Below, piece by piece: positions 36,234-44,230 of a stretch of 64,000 bases of DNA. Location: NCBI GenBank assembly GCA_937915545.1, contig CALGIJ010000027.1, positions 35,323-99,322 of the forward strand, read 5' to 3'. This stretch comes from an uncultured Desulfobacterales bacterium. Its GTDB lineage: Bacteria; Desulfobacterota; Desulfobulbia; Desulfobulbales; Desulfocapsaceae. The translations under genes were made by a program, and so were the position numbers. Under the pieces are notes generated by a model. That model made no database searches. It saw only the letters and a list, made by a program, of their open reading frames with translations, and was not told the DNA's origin. Within the stretch, counting starts at the first letter, position 1. Every line of letters starts with the position of its first letter.

Positions 36234-36341
36234 CACCACCCCAGAAAAGCAGGTTGGACTTGTGCACCATTGCAGAAGATGGGTATCATCTTTTTCAATG
36301 GCGCGACGTAACCACTAAAAAATAACGGAAGGGAAAAACTC

Positions 36342-36977
36342 TTGAAAACGATAGCATTCAATGGCAGTCCCAACGCAAAAGGCAACACCTACCACGCCTT
36401 ACAGATGGTAGTCGACGAACTAGAAAAGGAAGGGATAGAATGCGAAATCCTCCATGTCGGTAACAAAGCCATCCGCGGCTGTCTGGCCTGCGGCCAATGT
36501 GCAAAGAAAAAAAATGAGCAGTGCGTACAGACCGAGGATGAGGTCAACGGCTATATTCAAAAAATGAAGGAAGCTGACGGCATTCTCATAGGCTCCCCGG
36601 TACACTTCTCGGCCATCGGAGGAACGATGAAGTCATTTCTTGACCGGGCCTTTTACGTCACAGGCGTCAATAATGCCATGCTGCGCCACAAGGTCGGCGC
36701 GTCGGTGGTTGCTGTACGACGTTCCGGCGGTCTGCCGACATTTAATCAACTCAATAATTTTTTATGCTATGCTGAAATGCTGCTGCCGGCCTCTAACTAC
36801 TGGAACGTCATTCACGGCACCCGTCCGGGTGAAGCAACGCAAGATGAAGAGGGCAAACAAATCATGCGGACCCTCGGCAGAAACATGGCTTGGCTGATGA
36901 AGCTCGTGGAACACGGCAAAAAGGCCATCGCTCCACCGGAAAAAGAGAATAAAATTTATATGAATTTTATTCGCTGA
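36342..36977 (+). CDS. Flavodoxin-fold NADPH-dependent FMN reductase/iron-sulfur flavoprotein
   Basis: 211 aa. FNGSPNAKGNTYHAL is the FMN phosphate loop, CLACGQCAKKKNEQC a Cys-rich segment as in Isf proteins, and GILIGSPVHFSAIGGTMKSF the flavin-binding loop. These enzymes shuttle electrons from ferredoxin or NAD(P)H to quinones or acceptors in anaerobes. TTG start at 36342, with GGAAGGG about 12 bases upstream. Ends TGA. Confidence 0.88.
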   Translation: MKTIAFNGSPNAKGNTYHALQMVVDELEKEGIECEILHVGNKAIRGCLACGQCAKKKNEQCVQTEDEVNGYIQKMKEADGILIGSPVHFSAIGGTMKSFLDRAFYVTGVNNAMLRHKVGASVVAVRRSGGLPTFNQLNNFLCYAEMLLPASNYWNVIHGTRPGEATQDEEGKQIMRTLGRNMAWLMKLVEHGKKAIAPPEKENKIYMNFIR

Positions 36978-37710
36978 GGCGATGTAAATAGCCAATGCCG
37001 ACCACAAGAATATCTTAGTGCTTTTGCCCATCCGGCGTATAAACGATCACAGTTGAACGCCGCACTTCGCGGCGCAATCGAGGGCCTGGTCGGGGTGACC
37101 GCCTACGACCTGTAAGCCGAATATTCGGATTTTTGATCTACGCCTCAAAAGAAGCGAAGTGATAAATATCTGCTTCTTACGATAGCTCTTAAAAATCTGC
37201 TCTCTTGCCGGAACCGCTCCAATTTCGACTTCCAACGGACCTGGTTCTCTCTGATCTTGCAAGATTTGTCCTGGCAATCCTCGATCTGTGAACATACCTC
37301 AAATCTTAGCTTATTCCTGAGAGGCAACGATCGTCTAACAGCATAGAATTGCGAATAAATGTGACAACTGAAAAGAAGAGCTCTCCAGACACCTCTCAAA
37401 AGTGTAACAAAACCCCAGCGAGAGGTGTCAACCGTTGCACATTAAGCCAACCTTCGCTTAAACGTTGGTGCCTCTCACCCCCTGCTTGAATTAAGATTTT
37501 ATACATTTTATTAATCATTTCAGATCATTAATCGAAATTCGATTAACAATTACTGAAATATTATTAACGATTTTGTTTCACACCACTCCCATTTTCTCTC
37601 AGATCAATTGTTTACTCCTGCCGCTTTCCTTATCAATATCGTTTATACTGATAAGGTTTTTAGGAATGTGAATCTCTATTTAATGATCATAAAGCAGACA
37701 GGAGCATAGA
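36978..37710. other. Intergenic region with remnants
   Basis: About 730 bases. A short GC-rich stretch at 37050-37115 reads like the tail of a former gene (LNAALRGAIEGLVGV, then TAA). An imperfect inverted repeat around GAGAGGTGTCAACC (37418) and GTTGGTGCCTCTC (37464) recalls an attC-like fold. No intact gene seen. Confidence 0.4.
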
Positions 37711-39498
37711 ATGGTCGCCAAGAAGAAATCTCCTTATTCCGGCAAGGGGTTTATTGTAGATTCCGTTAGGGGGCCAAAAAAACTTTACGATTTCTTTTGG
37801 TCGCTCACCGAAGGCATCCGATTTGATCAAGACCCTCATCTGAACCAAAAAATGCGTCTGAATGCTAACCATTTTATCGTTCATATTTACCATAGCATTA
37901 AGGCCAAAATGGCAAAAAAAGATGATGATAACAAGTACTTTAGAAATGGGCCTGATCTCTATGTTTCAATTTTCAGTAGATTAATAAATCAGAAATTTGG
38001 AAAAGATTTTAAAGTATTATCCTTGCGCAACGAGGGTCTTATAAAAATGTTACCTGCAAACAGCATTAAAAAGCTAACCAGGTACTATTCATTGCCAAGA
38101 GAAATTTTAGAAACTGCCCGCGAAACTGAAAACAAATCGATTAGTGAGGCTTGGAAAGCTCTTTCAGAGGGGCACTACAATAAATTTATTCCTTTTAACA
38201 TAATTAACGGCCTACGAATTAGAACAATAGAAAAAAACTTATATCAACCACCAGAACAAAATTTCAAAACGCCTACATTGGTAAAAACTGCGATGAAAGC
38301 AATTTCACCTTGCGTATTCAATCCTAAGTATGTGGGGTGGTGGGTAGATTACTTAGAAAAAGCATATTTGAAAAAGAAATACGAGTTTGATAGGCTAAAA
38401 AGTACTGGCGATACTGATTGTGAAAAATTTGACATACTTGCTGACGCTCTTGATAGGCTAAAGAAGAAATATGAAAACGAACGGTATAGTCAGGAGACTA
38501 TTTTATATCAGCAACCAGTTTTAACTGAAACGAAAAGTGAAAACGGAGATCTGCTTTATGAATATAGAGCTGCCTACAAGCCCCAGATTTCAGGCAGACT
38601 CACAGAAGTTGGCGGTGGATTACAAAACGCAAGCAGGGTTTTCAAGCATCTTGCATTTTCAGGAGTTAAAAACTTTTACAACTATGACCTTAAAGCCTCA
38701 CAGGCCAACATATTAATCCAAGAACTAAATAAATGTGGAGTCGATTCTTCTTGGATAACTGAGTACATAAACGATCCAAAAGCTAAAAACACCTATGCTG
38801 AACAAATCGGTACAGACTCAGAAACATGGAAAATATGCCTCTACGCTACTTTTATGGGAGCAAATCCAAATATGTCCAACTCCACAATTCAAACCACGTT
38901 AATAGACTATTTCAATAATTTAGTATTAGGAAATAAAGCTGCTATTAAATTTAGAAAAGTAACGAAGAGATTATATTCGACCACCAAAATATGGAGGGAG
39001 AAATTGATTTCGCCCAAAGACTCACCTTACATCTACTACTCAAAAACATTCGAAAACTACCGCCACTGGATAAACGCATGCGGAATGAAATACAAAAAGT
39101 TGGGTATCGACAGGAACGACAATTATATGAATATGGAAGAATATGAAGATGATAAATCATCCAAAAGGTACCGGAAACCAAAGATTCTTAAAAGAACTGC
39201 TGAAGCAAGAAGAAAGCTGGCGGCCTTCATCCTGCAAGGTCAAGAAGCCTGCTTTATCCACCATTTAACCATTCTCTGCGACACTCATGGTATAAAAGTA
39301 ATGAGAAATGAGCATGATGGTATAATTACAGACAAATTGATACCAGATAAAATTATAAAAACAGCTGGAAACAGATCAAAACTGCTAGGAGCTGTACTCG
39401 ACCAGAAACCTCTTGCCGGAAAGCACGATATCGATAAGGCTAGCAGATTAATAGGGAAGAAGATCCCGTATAACTGGAAACCGAAGGAAGTTAGCTAA
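37711..39498 (+). CDS. Divergent family-A-like DNA polymerase
   Basis: 595 aa. The C-terminal half follows family-A polymerase order: SGRLTEVGGGLQNASR (294-309; compare TGRLSS..LQNIP), motif A YDLKASQANIL (325-335, Asp326), a motif B-like helix TWKICLYATFMGA (372-384), FILQGQEA (506-513; compare IQGxAAD) and motif C NEHDGI (533-538, replacing QVHDE). No exonuclease domain; residues 1-285 are an unknown, Lys-rich region. The catalytic Asp pair (326, 536) appears kept. Probably the replicase or repair polymerase of a mobile element. AT-rich, unlike the host. Ends TAA. Confidence 0.68.
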   Translation: MVAKKKSPYSGKGFIVDSVRGPKKLYDFFWSLTEGIRFDQDPHLNQKMRLNANHFIVHIYHSIKAKMAKKDDDNKYFRNGPDLYVSIFSRLINQKFGKDFKVLSLRNEGLIKMLPANSIKKLTRYYSLPREILETARETENKSISEAWKALSEGHYNKFIPFNIINGLRIRTIEKNLYQPPEQNFKTPTLVKTAMKAISPCVFNPKYVGWWVDYLEKAYLKKKYEFDRLKSTGDTDCEKFDILADALDRLKKKYENERYSQETILYQQPVLTETKSENGDLLYEYRAAYKPQISGRLTEVGGGLQNASRVFKHLAFSGVKNFYNYDLKASQANILIQELNKCGVDSSWITEYINDPKAKNTYAEQIGTDSETWKICLYATFMGANPNMSNSTIQTTLIDYFNNLVLGNKAAIKFRKVTKRLYSTTKIWREKLISPKDSPYIYYSKTFENYRHWINACGMKYKKLGIDRNDNYMNMEEYEDDKSSKRYRKPKILKRTAEARRKLAAFILQGQEACFIHHLTILCDTHGIKVMRNEHDGIITDKLIPDKIIKTAGNRSKLLGAVLDQKPLAGKHDIDKASRLIGKKIPYNWKPKEVS

Positions 39499-40668
39499 GA
39501 AAGTTATTCCAATGACGGTATATACGCGTGGTAATATGTGTGATTTTTGGAACCTTATAAAATCATTAAAACAGGTGCCAGCACCACCAACTACCCTCAC
39601 CGACACCTCAACTGCCTATTTCCAAGCATTGCAGAAATCTGACCAATCTTCAGAACATATTGATATTATTATATATTAAATTTTCCATATCCCTGCTAAT
39701 AGTTCGCACTTCTCCCCATCTAGTACCATTCAAAAGCAGAAAACTATGCAATATACATAGGCTACCAAAAACGTCACGTGACGTTTTTGGAGGTCCGTCC
39801 ATTAAACATTGCCTGCTCCTTAGCAAGTTAGTAACGATTTTAACGGTTCTATTTCTTTCAATGGTTTGCGGTTTTCAACGATTGCACAAGAATAACAGTC
39901 GATTCATTGTCGATTTTATCAATCTTCTTTAAAAAACTGCATAATAGCCGCTGAAGATGCTTCTTTGTACCATCGTTTCAGGCTGGATTCTTTCTGCATA
40001 TCATCGGTGAAAAAGCCGTCAAGACACCCGCTTGCCATCGTAAGTAATTACAGGTAGTTCGCTTTCAACACACAACAGAATGAAAAAACATGTGAATGCC
40101 GAGTGTAGAGGCTCTGCTGCATGACTTTCTTTACGTCAGTTGACACACCCTCTTCCAGACTGGCCATCCAATTTTCTCTCTTAGTTTTGCGATTGTCAAC
40201 CAACTTTTTTTGACTACGCGCAGCACATTCATCGATTGGACGGTCTCAGACGACAACTACAACATCTATTGTCAGGTTCAGAAATGCATCGATCTTGCGA
40301 GTTATTGTGCGGTTAAACGACGCCCTCCGACAGTTTTATCCCAAATGATCAACCGGTCTCGACTTTAGAGGCTTAGGTCCATGATAGATATACCTAGAGT
40401 TCATCGATCGATCGCTTGCGGCGCAAACTGGTATGGTATGACTGGTCGTCAACACCAACATCGAGCCAATTCCATACCGCAAATCACAAGTTATCGGTTT
40501 GACTATTCGAAAACCAATAAAAACAAGTTTAAACTTCAAAACGTAACAATATATTTAATATCAAATAGATATTGACGTAATGTGTTAGGCATGATATAAT
40601 TAAGTCATCGATTTTGCGGTGTAAATCGCACCATTCCAACGACTTCCATGCTACTACCGGAGACTGAA
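39499..40668. other. Long AT-rich intergenic region
   Basis: About 1.17 kb without a supported gene between the family-A-like polymerase and the short recombinase. Apart from the 26-bp palindrome at 39765 I see no strong structure; short frames on both strands lack ribosome sites. It could contain an origin or recombination site. Confidence 0.4.
39765..39790. repeat. Perfect 26-bp palindrome
   Basis: CCAAAAACGTCAC followed directly by GTGACGTTTTTGG, a perfect inverted repeat without spacer in a long noncoding stretch. It ends in T-rich sequence, so it could act as a terminator, but a dimeric recombinase or regulator site is equally possible. Confidence 0.7.
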
Positions 40669-41307
40669 ATGAACAGCGAGTATCGAATTACTCGTGACAA
40701 GTTCCTTTCTTCCAACGAAGCACGCCGACTGCTTAAAACTTGCCAAGAAAAAGCTCTTGTCGATACTGCTTATGGGCGAAATACTTGGGTCACGAGGTAT
40801 ATGCTGGTACACCTTGCCTTCTACACCGGGTTACGAGTCTCAGAAATAGCCGATTTAGAGATCGGCGATCTGTTCTTAAAGGGCATCAGCGACATGTATC
40901 TGATTGTCCGCCACGGGAAAGGTCGGGGAGAAAAAGGCAAGAAAAGGGACGTCTACCTCGATCGCGAAATCGTCAAACACATTAGAGAATACATCGACTA
41001 CAAAAAGAAGGTACTCGATCAATCAGTTGGCATCGATGCCCCGTTCTTTGCCAGCAACGGCGGGAAAAAGTTCACCACCACCGGTCTCTATCTCAGTTTC
41101 AAAAAGGCCCTCAAAGCAGCCAACATCCCTCAACATTATTCAATTCATAGTGCCCGGCACACCTACGCCACAATGCTTCTTGCTAAAACCAACAACCTTC
41201 GATTCGTTCAGAAGCAACTCGGTCACTCCAGTATCAACATGACCGCCCTCTATGCAGACGTTCTCCCGGAACTTAACCACAACCTCGCCAATTCGATTTT
41301 GTCGTGA
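40669..41307 (+). CDS. Short tyrosine recombinase (catalytic domain only)
   Basis: 212 aa, ATG 40669 behind GGAGA. Arg in FYTGLRVSEIADL, the beta-hairpin Lys region HGKGRGEKGKK, HSARHTYATMLLAK, LGHSSINMT and Tyr in TALYADV: all catalytic residues of the XerC/D-like family. The N-terminal SAM-like core-binding domain is nearly absent (family usually about 300 aa), so it resembles single-domain XerH/plasmid resolvase-type recombinases. Ends TGA. Confidence 0.87.
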   Translation: MNSEYRITRDKFLSSNEARRLLKTCQEKALVDTAYGRNTWVTRYMLVHLAFYTGLRVSEIADLEIGDLFLKGISDMYLIVRHGKGRGEKGKKRDVYLDREIVKHIREYIDYKKKVLDQSVGIDAPFFASNGGKKFTTTGLYLSFKKALKAANIPQHYSIHSARHTYATMLLAKTNNLRFVQKQLGHSSINMTALYADVLPELNHNLANSILS

Positions 41308-41521
41308 CTTGCGCCTGACTTACAATAAGACCATTGTCGTTTTGCCACCCGGAACCCATTCTCGACCAACAAGTAAAAGGTCATTAGCTGAGTGGCGTTT
41401 TCAGTAAGGGCCGCGGTGCAGGTCAACAATGACACCAATGCAGCAATCCGACTACAAACAGCATCTTTTTCTCAAGGCCTCAGTTCGTCGAGGCCATTCC
41501 ATCATCAACAAGGAGGATACT

Positions 41522-41836
41522 ATGTGGAACACACCGACCAAATCGAAACTATCGAGCATTCCCAGAATTTATGAGACGGAGTCTACCCCTCTAGCGGAAA
41601 AACTCGTCCACCTGCATTTATTCATCGGAGGATGCGACTGGTACATTGTTGAGTTTGACGGCGATGACCTCTTCTTCGGCTACACCATACTCAACGGCGA
41701 CATGGTCAATGCAGAGTGGGGGTATATTTCCTTCTCTGAACTGAAGGAGGTGAAGGTTGGCTTCGTTGAAATCGACAACGATTTGCATTGGACAGTGGTA
41801 CCGGCAAGAGAAGTACCTCTCATTAACTGCTTCTGA
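41522..41836 (+). CDS. DUF2958 domain protein
   Basis: 104 aa. IPRIYETESTPLAEKLVHLH, then DWYIVEFDGDDLFFGYTIL, WGYISFSELKEV and VEIDNDLHW match DUF2958, a small domain found on plasmids and ICEs, often beside anti-restriction or RadC genes. Start at ATG 41522 with AAGGAGGA upstream. Stop overlaps the start of the next gene by one base (TGATG), so the two are coupled. Confidence 0.82.
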   Translation: MWNTPTKSKLSSIPRIYETESTPLAEKLVHLHLFIGGCDWYIVEFDGDDLFFGYTILNGDMVNAEWGYISFSELKEVKVGFVEIDNDLHWTVVPAREVPLINCF

Positions 41837-42363
41837 TGACACCGTACAGCCAAGGCGATCTGGACGGACTGTGTGGAATTTATGCCATCATCAACGCCAT
41901 CAAGCTGATTTCCAAGAGAAAGAGCCTTAAGGAGTGGCAGAAACTTTTCCTCAACATCATAAGAGCTCAGCTCAAATCAAAAAAATCAGCAAAGTTCCTG
42001 GTTAATGGCATAACTATCGATGACTTAGCGAAACTGTTAAGAAAAGCGATAAAGGCTAACCCTGGAGTCACCTTTAAACGACCTTTCAAAAACCTAGAAA
42101 GCATTGATCTGTCTGACTTTTGGTCTGATCTTCAGAATTTCCTCAATAATAACGAAAATCATCGATGTGTAATAATCGTTTATAGCACCAAGACGAGCAG
42201 TCACTGGACTGTGGTGCAGGGAATTTCCCCCAATCGCTTGAAATTGCATGACTCAATTCATTCCAGATTCATCAATCGGAAAACCTGTACCACATTGAAT
42301 CTTGAGGAAGGAAAGACTGTTTTGATCGAGTTCACTTCAACCTTATACCTTGAAGCAAGGTAG
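41836..42363 (+). CDS. Papain-like/C39-type cysteine peptidase-fold protein
   Basis: 175 aa. SQGDLDGLCGIYAIINAI carries a Gln and a Cys in the arrangement of papain-fold peptidases (Q...G-x-C-x-x-x-A). TSSHWTVVQG supplies the candidate His and LKLHDSIHS the Asp. No signal peptide, so cytoplasmic. The family is known to me only as small plasmid-borne proteins with this QGDxDGLCG motif. Coupled to DUF2958. It could process or deconjugate a substrate, or be an anti-defence factor; this is inference. Confidence 0.55.
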   Translation: MTPYSQGDLDGLCGIYAIINAIKLISKRKSLKEWQKLFLNIIRAQLKSKKSAKFLVNGITIDDLAKLLRKAIKANPGVTFKRPFKNLESIDLSDFWSDLQNFLNNNENHRCVIIVYSTKTSSHWTVVQGISPNRLKLHDSIHSRFINRKTCTTLNLEEGKTVLIEFTSTLYLEAR

Positions 42364-42477
42364 CATCCCTCCCCGAATTGTCCTTGGTCAAATTCAGTAA
42401 GCAACTGTCGATCGCCATCTCCCAGAGATAACATACCATCTGTACCGCAACCCACTGTTCACACAAAAGGTACGAAT

Positions 42478-42954
42478 ATGATTTATGTTCGCAACGACAA
42501 GGGAAGGTATTTGCCTGCACCAAAGGAAACGATAATCTCGGAAGCCAAACGGTTGTTGAGCTACGGCTTACGTCGGGGGACTGCAATTCGAGGCTCGACC
42601 GATGCGAAAGAAGCTATAGGCCAAAAACTCGTCACTTATGAATGCGAAGTATTCGCATGTCTGTTCTTAGACACCCAGTACCGGATACTGGCGTTCAAAG
42701 AGCTGTTTCGCGGCACAGTCAACGCCACGACCGTTTATCCCAGAGAAATATTGAAAGAATCTCTTTTTTTGAACGCGTCTGCAGTCATTTTCGCTCACAA
42801 CCATCCTTCAGGATTAACGGCACCCAGCGAGCAAGACATCGAACTGACAAAAAAACTTAAAGACATCCTAAAGGTTGCCGAGGTACGCGTTCTTGATCAT
42901 CTCATCGTCGGCGAAACAACACTTTCTATGGCTGACGAAGGGTATCTGGATTGA
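42478..42954 (+). CDS. RadC family JAB/MPN domain protein
   Basis: 158 aa. JAMM metalloprotease-type motif HNHPSGLTAPSEQD (H-x-H...S...D) with the upstream Glu in CEVFACLFLD and the usual RGTVNATTVYPREI. This short RadC form lacks the N-terminal helix-hairpin-helix and is common on plasmids and islands. Activity is unproven despite the old DNA-repair name. Confidence 0.9.
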   Translation: MIYVRNDKGRYLPAPKETIISEAKRLLSYGLRRGTAIRGSTDAKEAIGQKLVTYECEVFACLFLDTQYRILAFKELFRGTVNATTVYPREILKESLFLNASAVIFAHNHPSGLTAPSEQDIELTKKLKDILKVAEVRVLDHLIVGETTLSMADEGYLD

Positions 42955-43011
42955 AGGGATGATCTAACCGTTGCAATGCTCACCAATATTTGACAAACAT
43001 TAATCGATGAT

Positions 43012-43614
43012 ATGAACAATTTCGCAGACCCAACTTTTACTTGTTTTGATTTTCCATCAGGCACTGTTTCGGCCAGAAACTTACTAAACTGCTACCTTGA
43101 ACTCAAAGTTCTAACTCCCAACTTAGAGGATTGGTCAGAGCAAAAACTCCAGAGCAATCCCCCTCGACTGTACCGCCTCCAAATACTCAAATCGATCTTG
43201 AAGGCTTTTGAAATCAACAGTGTTCTGGAATTCAAGGCGGGCAGCTTTATCCGTGTTAACAACAAATACCGTTATTCCAATTCTTTAAATCTTATCTCGA
43301 AAAGACCACAGAGAGAAAAACACATTAGCGACCTGCAAGAGTGCTATCGCATGCTACTGCAGTATCGGGAAGTGATGGAGGAAGCGCTTTCCTACGGATC
43401 TGGAAACTATCACATTGGATCGGAGCTGGTTTATCAAGCTTCTAGCCACATTTACAAATCAGAAGAATCGTGCAGAGAACATTTTCGGTCGATAGATGAT
43501 ATTCTGATCAGCATTATTAGTCCTGAGGCAAAACATTTTAGCGTAAAACACCTCAAGCGTGATTTTGCTTTCCCGGAGGCTAATGTCAGTGCAATCGACT
43601 TGAAATGGCTTTAG
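43012..43614 (+). CDS. Hypothetical protein
   Basis: 200 aa, soluble, mixed helical. The first 60 residues are hydrophobic/aromatic (FADPTFTCFDFPSGTVSARN); a later helix-rich part includes LQECYRMLLQYREVMEEAL. No recognised family. It follows the RadC gene by 57 bases on the same strand, suggesting one accessory cluster from 41522 to 43614. Confidence 0.5.
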   Translation: MNNFADPTFTCFDFPSGTVSARNLLNCYLELKVLTPNLEDWSEQKLQSNPPRLYRLQILKSILKAFEINSVLEFKAGSFIRVNNKYRYSNSLNLISKRPQREKHISDLQECYRMLLQYREVMEEALSYGSGNYHIGSELVYQASSHIYKSEESCREHFRSIDDILISIISPEAKHFSVKHLKRDFAFPEANVSAIDLKWL

Positions 43615-44230
43615 CTGTAGGAATCGTCATTTGATCTAACGCTGATCACTTTGATTCTTGAATATTATCTTTGGTAAGGTAAAGTCACCAGTTGCTCCAT
43701 ATTAGTGCAATTTTAGGAAAATAGTCATTTTTATCCTTTCAGGAAACATCTCAAGCCAGCGTATGCCTAAAGCTGGTTAACCTTTCCCTCATACACCTTT
43801 GACTGCATTAATTTGAAGGGCTGGACGGAGATATCCAATTTTCTTACAGGATGAAGATCTATCCTCTCATGGATAGGCTCAATTCTGCAATGGCTGTGAT
43901 ATTGTTAGGAATCGGAAATATTTTGATTTTTTCAGGAAAAACATCAAGTTTTCAAGTTCAATCGAAACAAATGATTGCTAATGGACACCTGCTCTTCATT
44001 TGATGCTCAATGTGCCGTCTAAGATATCAAAATAATTTTCTGTCGTTAACTTCTTGTTATTGTTTTTACAATTTGATAATATCACGAGCTTGCAAGAACT
44101 TGAACAAAGGTCATTAAGAATGATGTCTCTTTTCTGCATAGCATCCCTCATTGGGGGAGATATACAGATCTGTTCAATAACATGTTAAAACAGCTTTAAA
44201 TTGCTCAAAATGCAAGAAAGAGTCTCAGCC
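43615..44230. other. Leader region of the BREX operon
   Basis: About 615 AT-rich bases with no gene. It must contain the promoter for the defence operon beginning at 44231. No clear terminator, operator palindrome or RNA structure was identified by eye. Confidence 0.4.
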
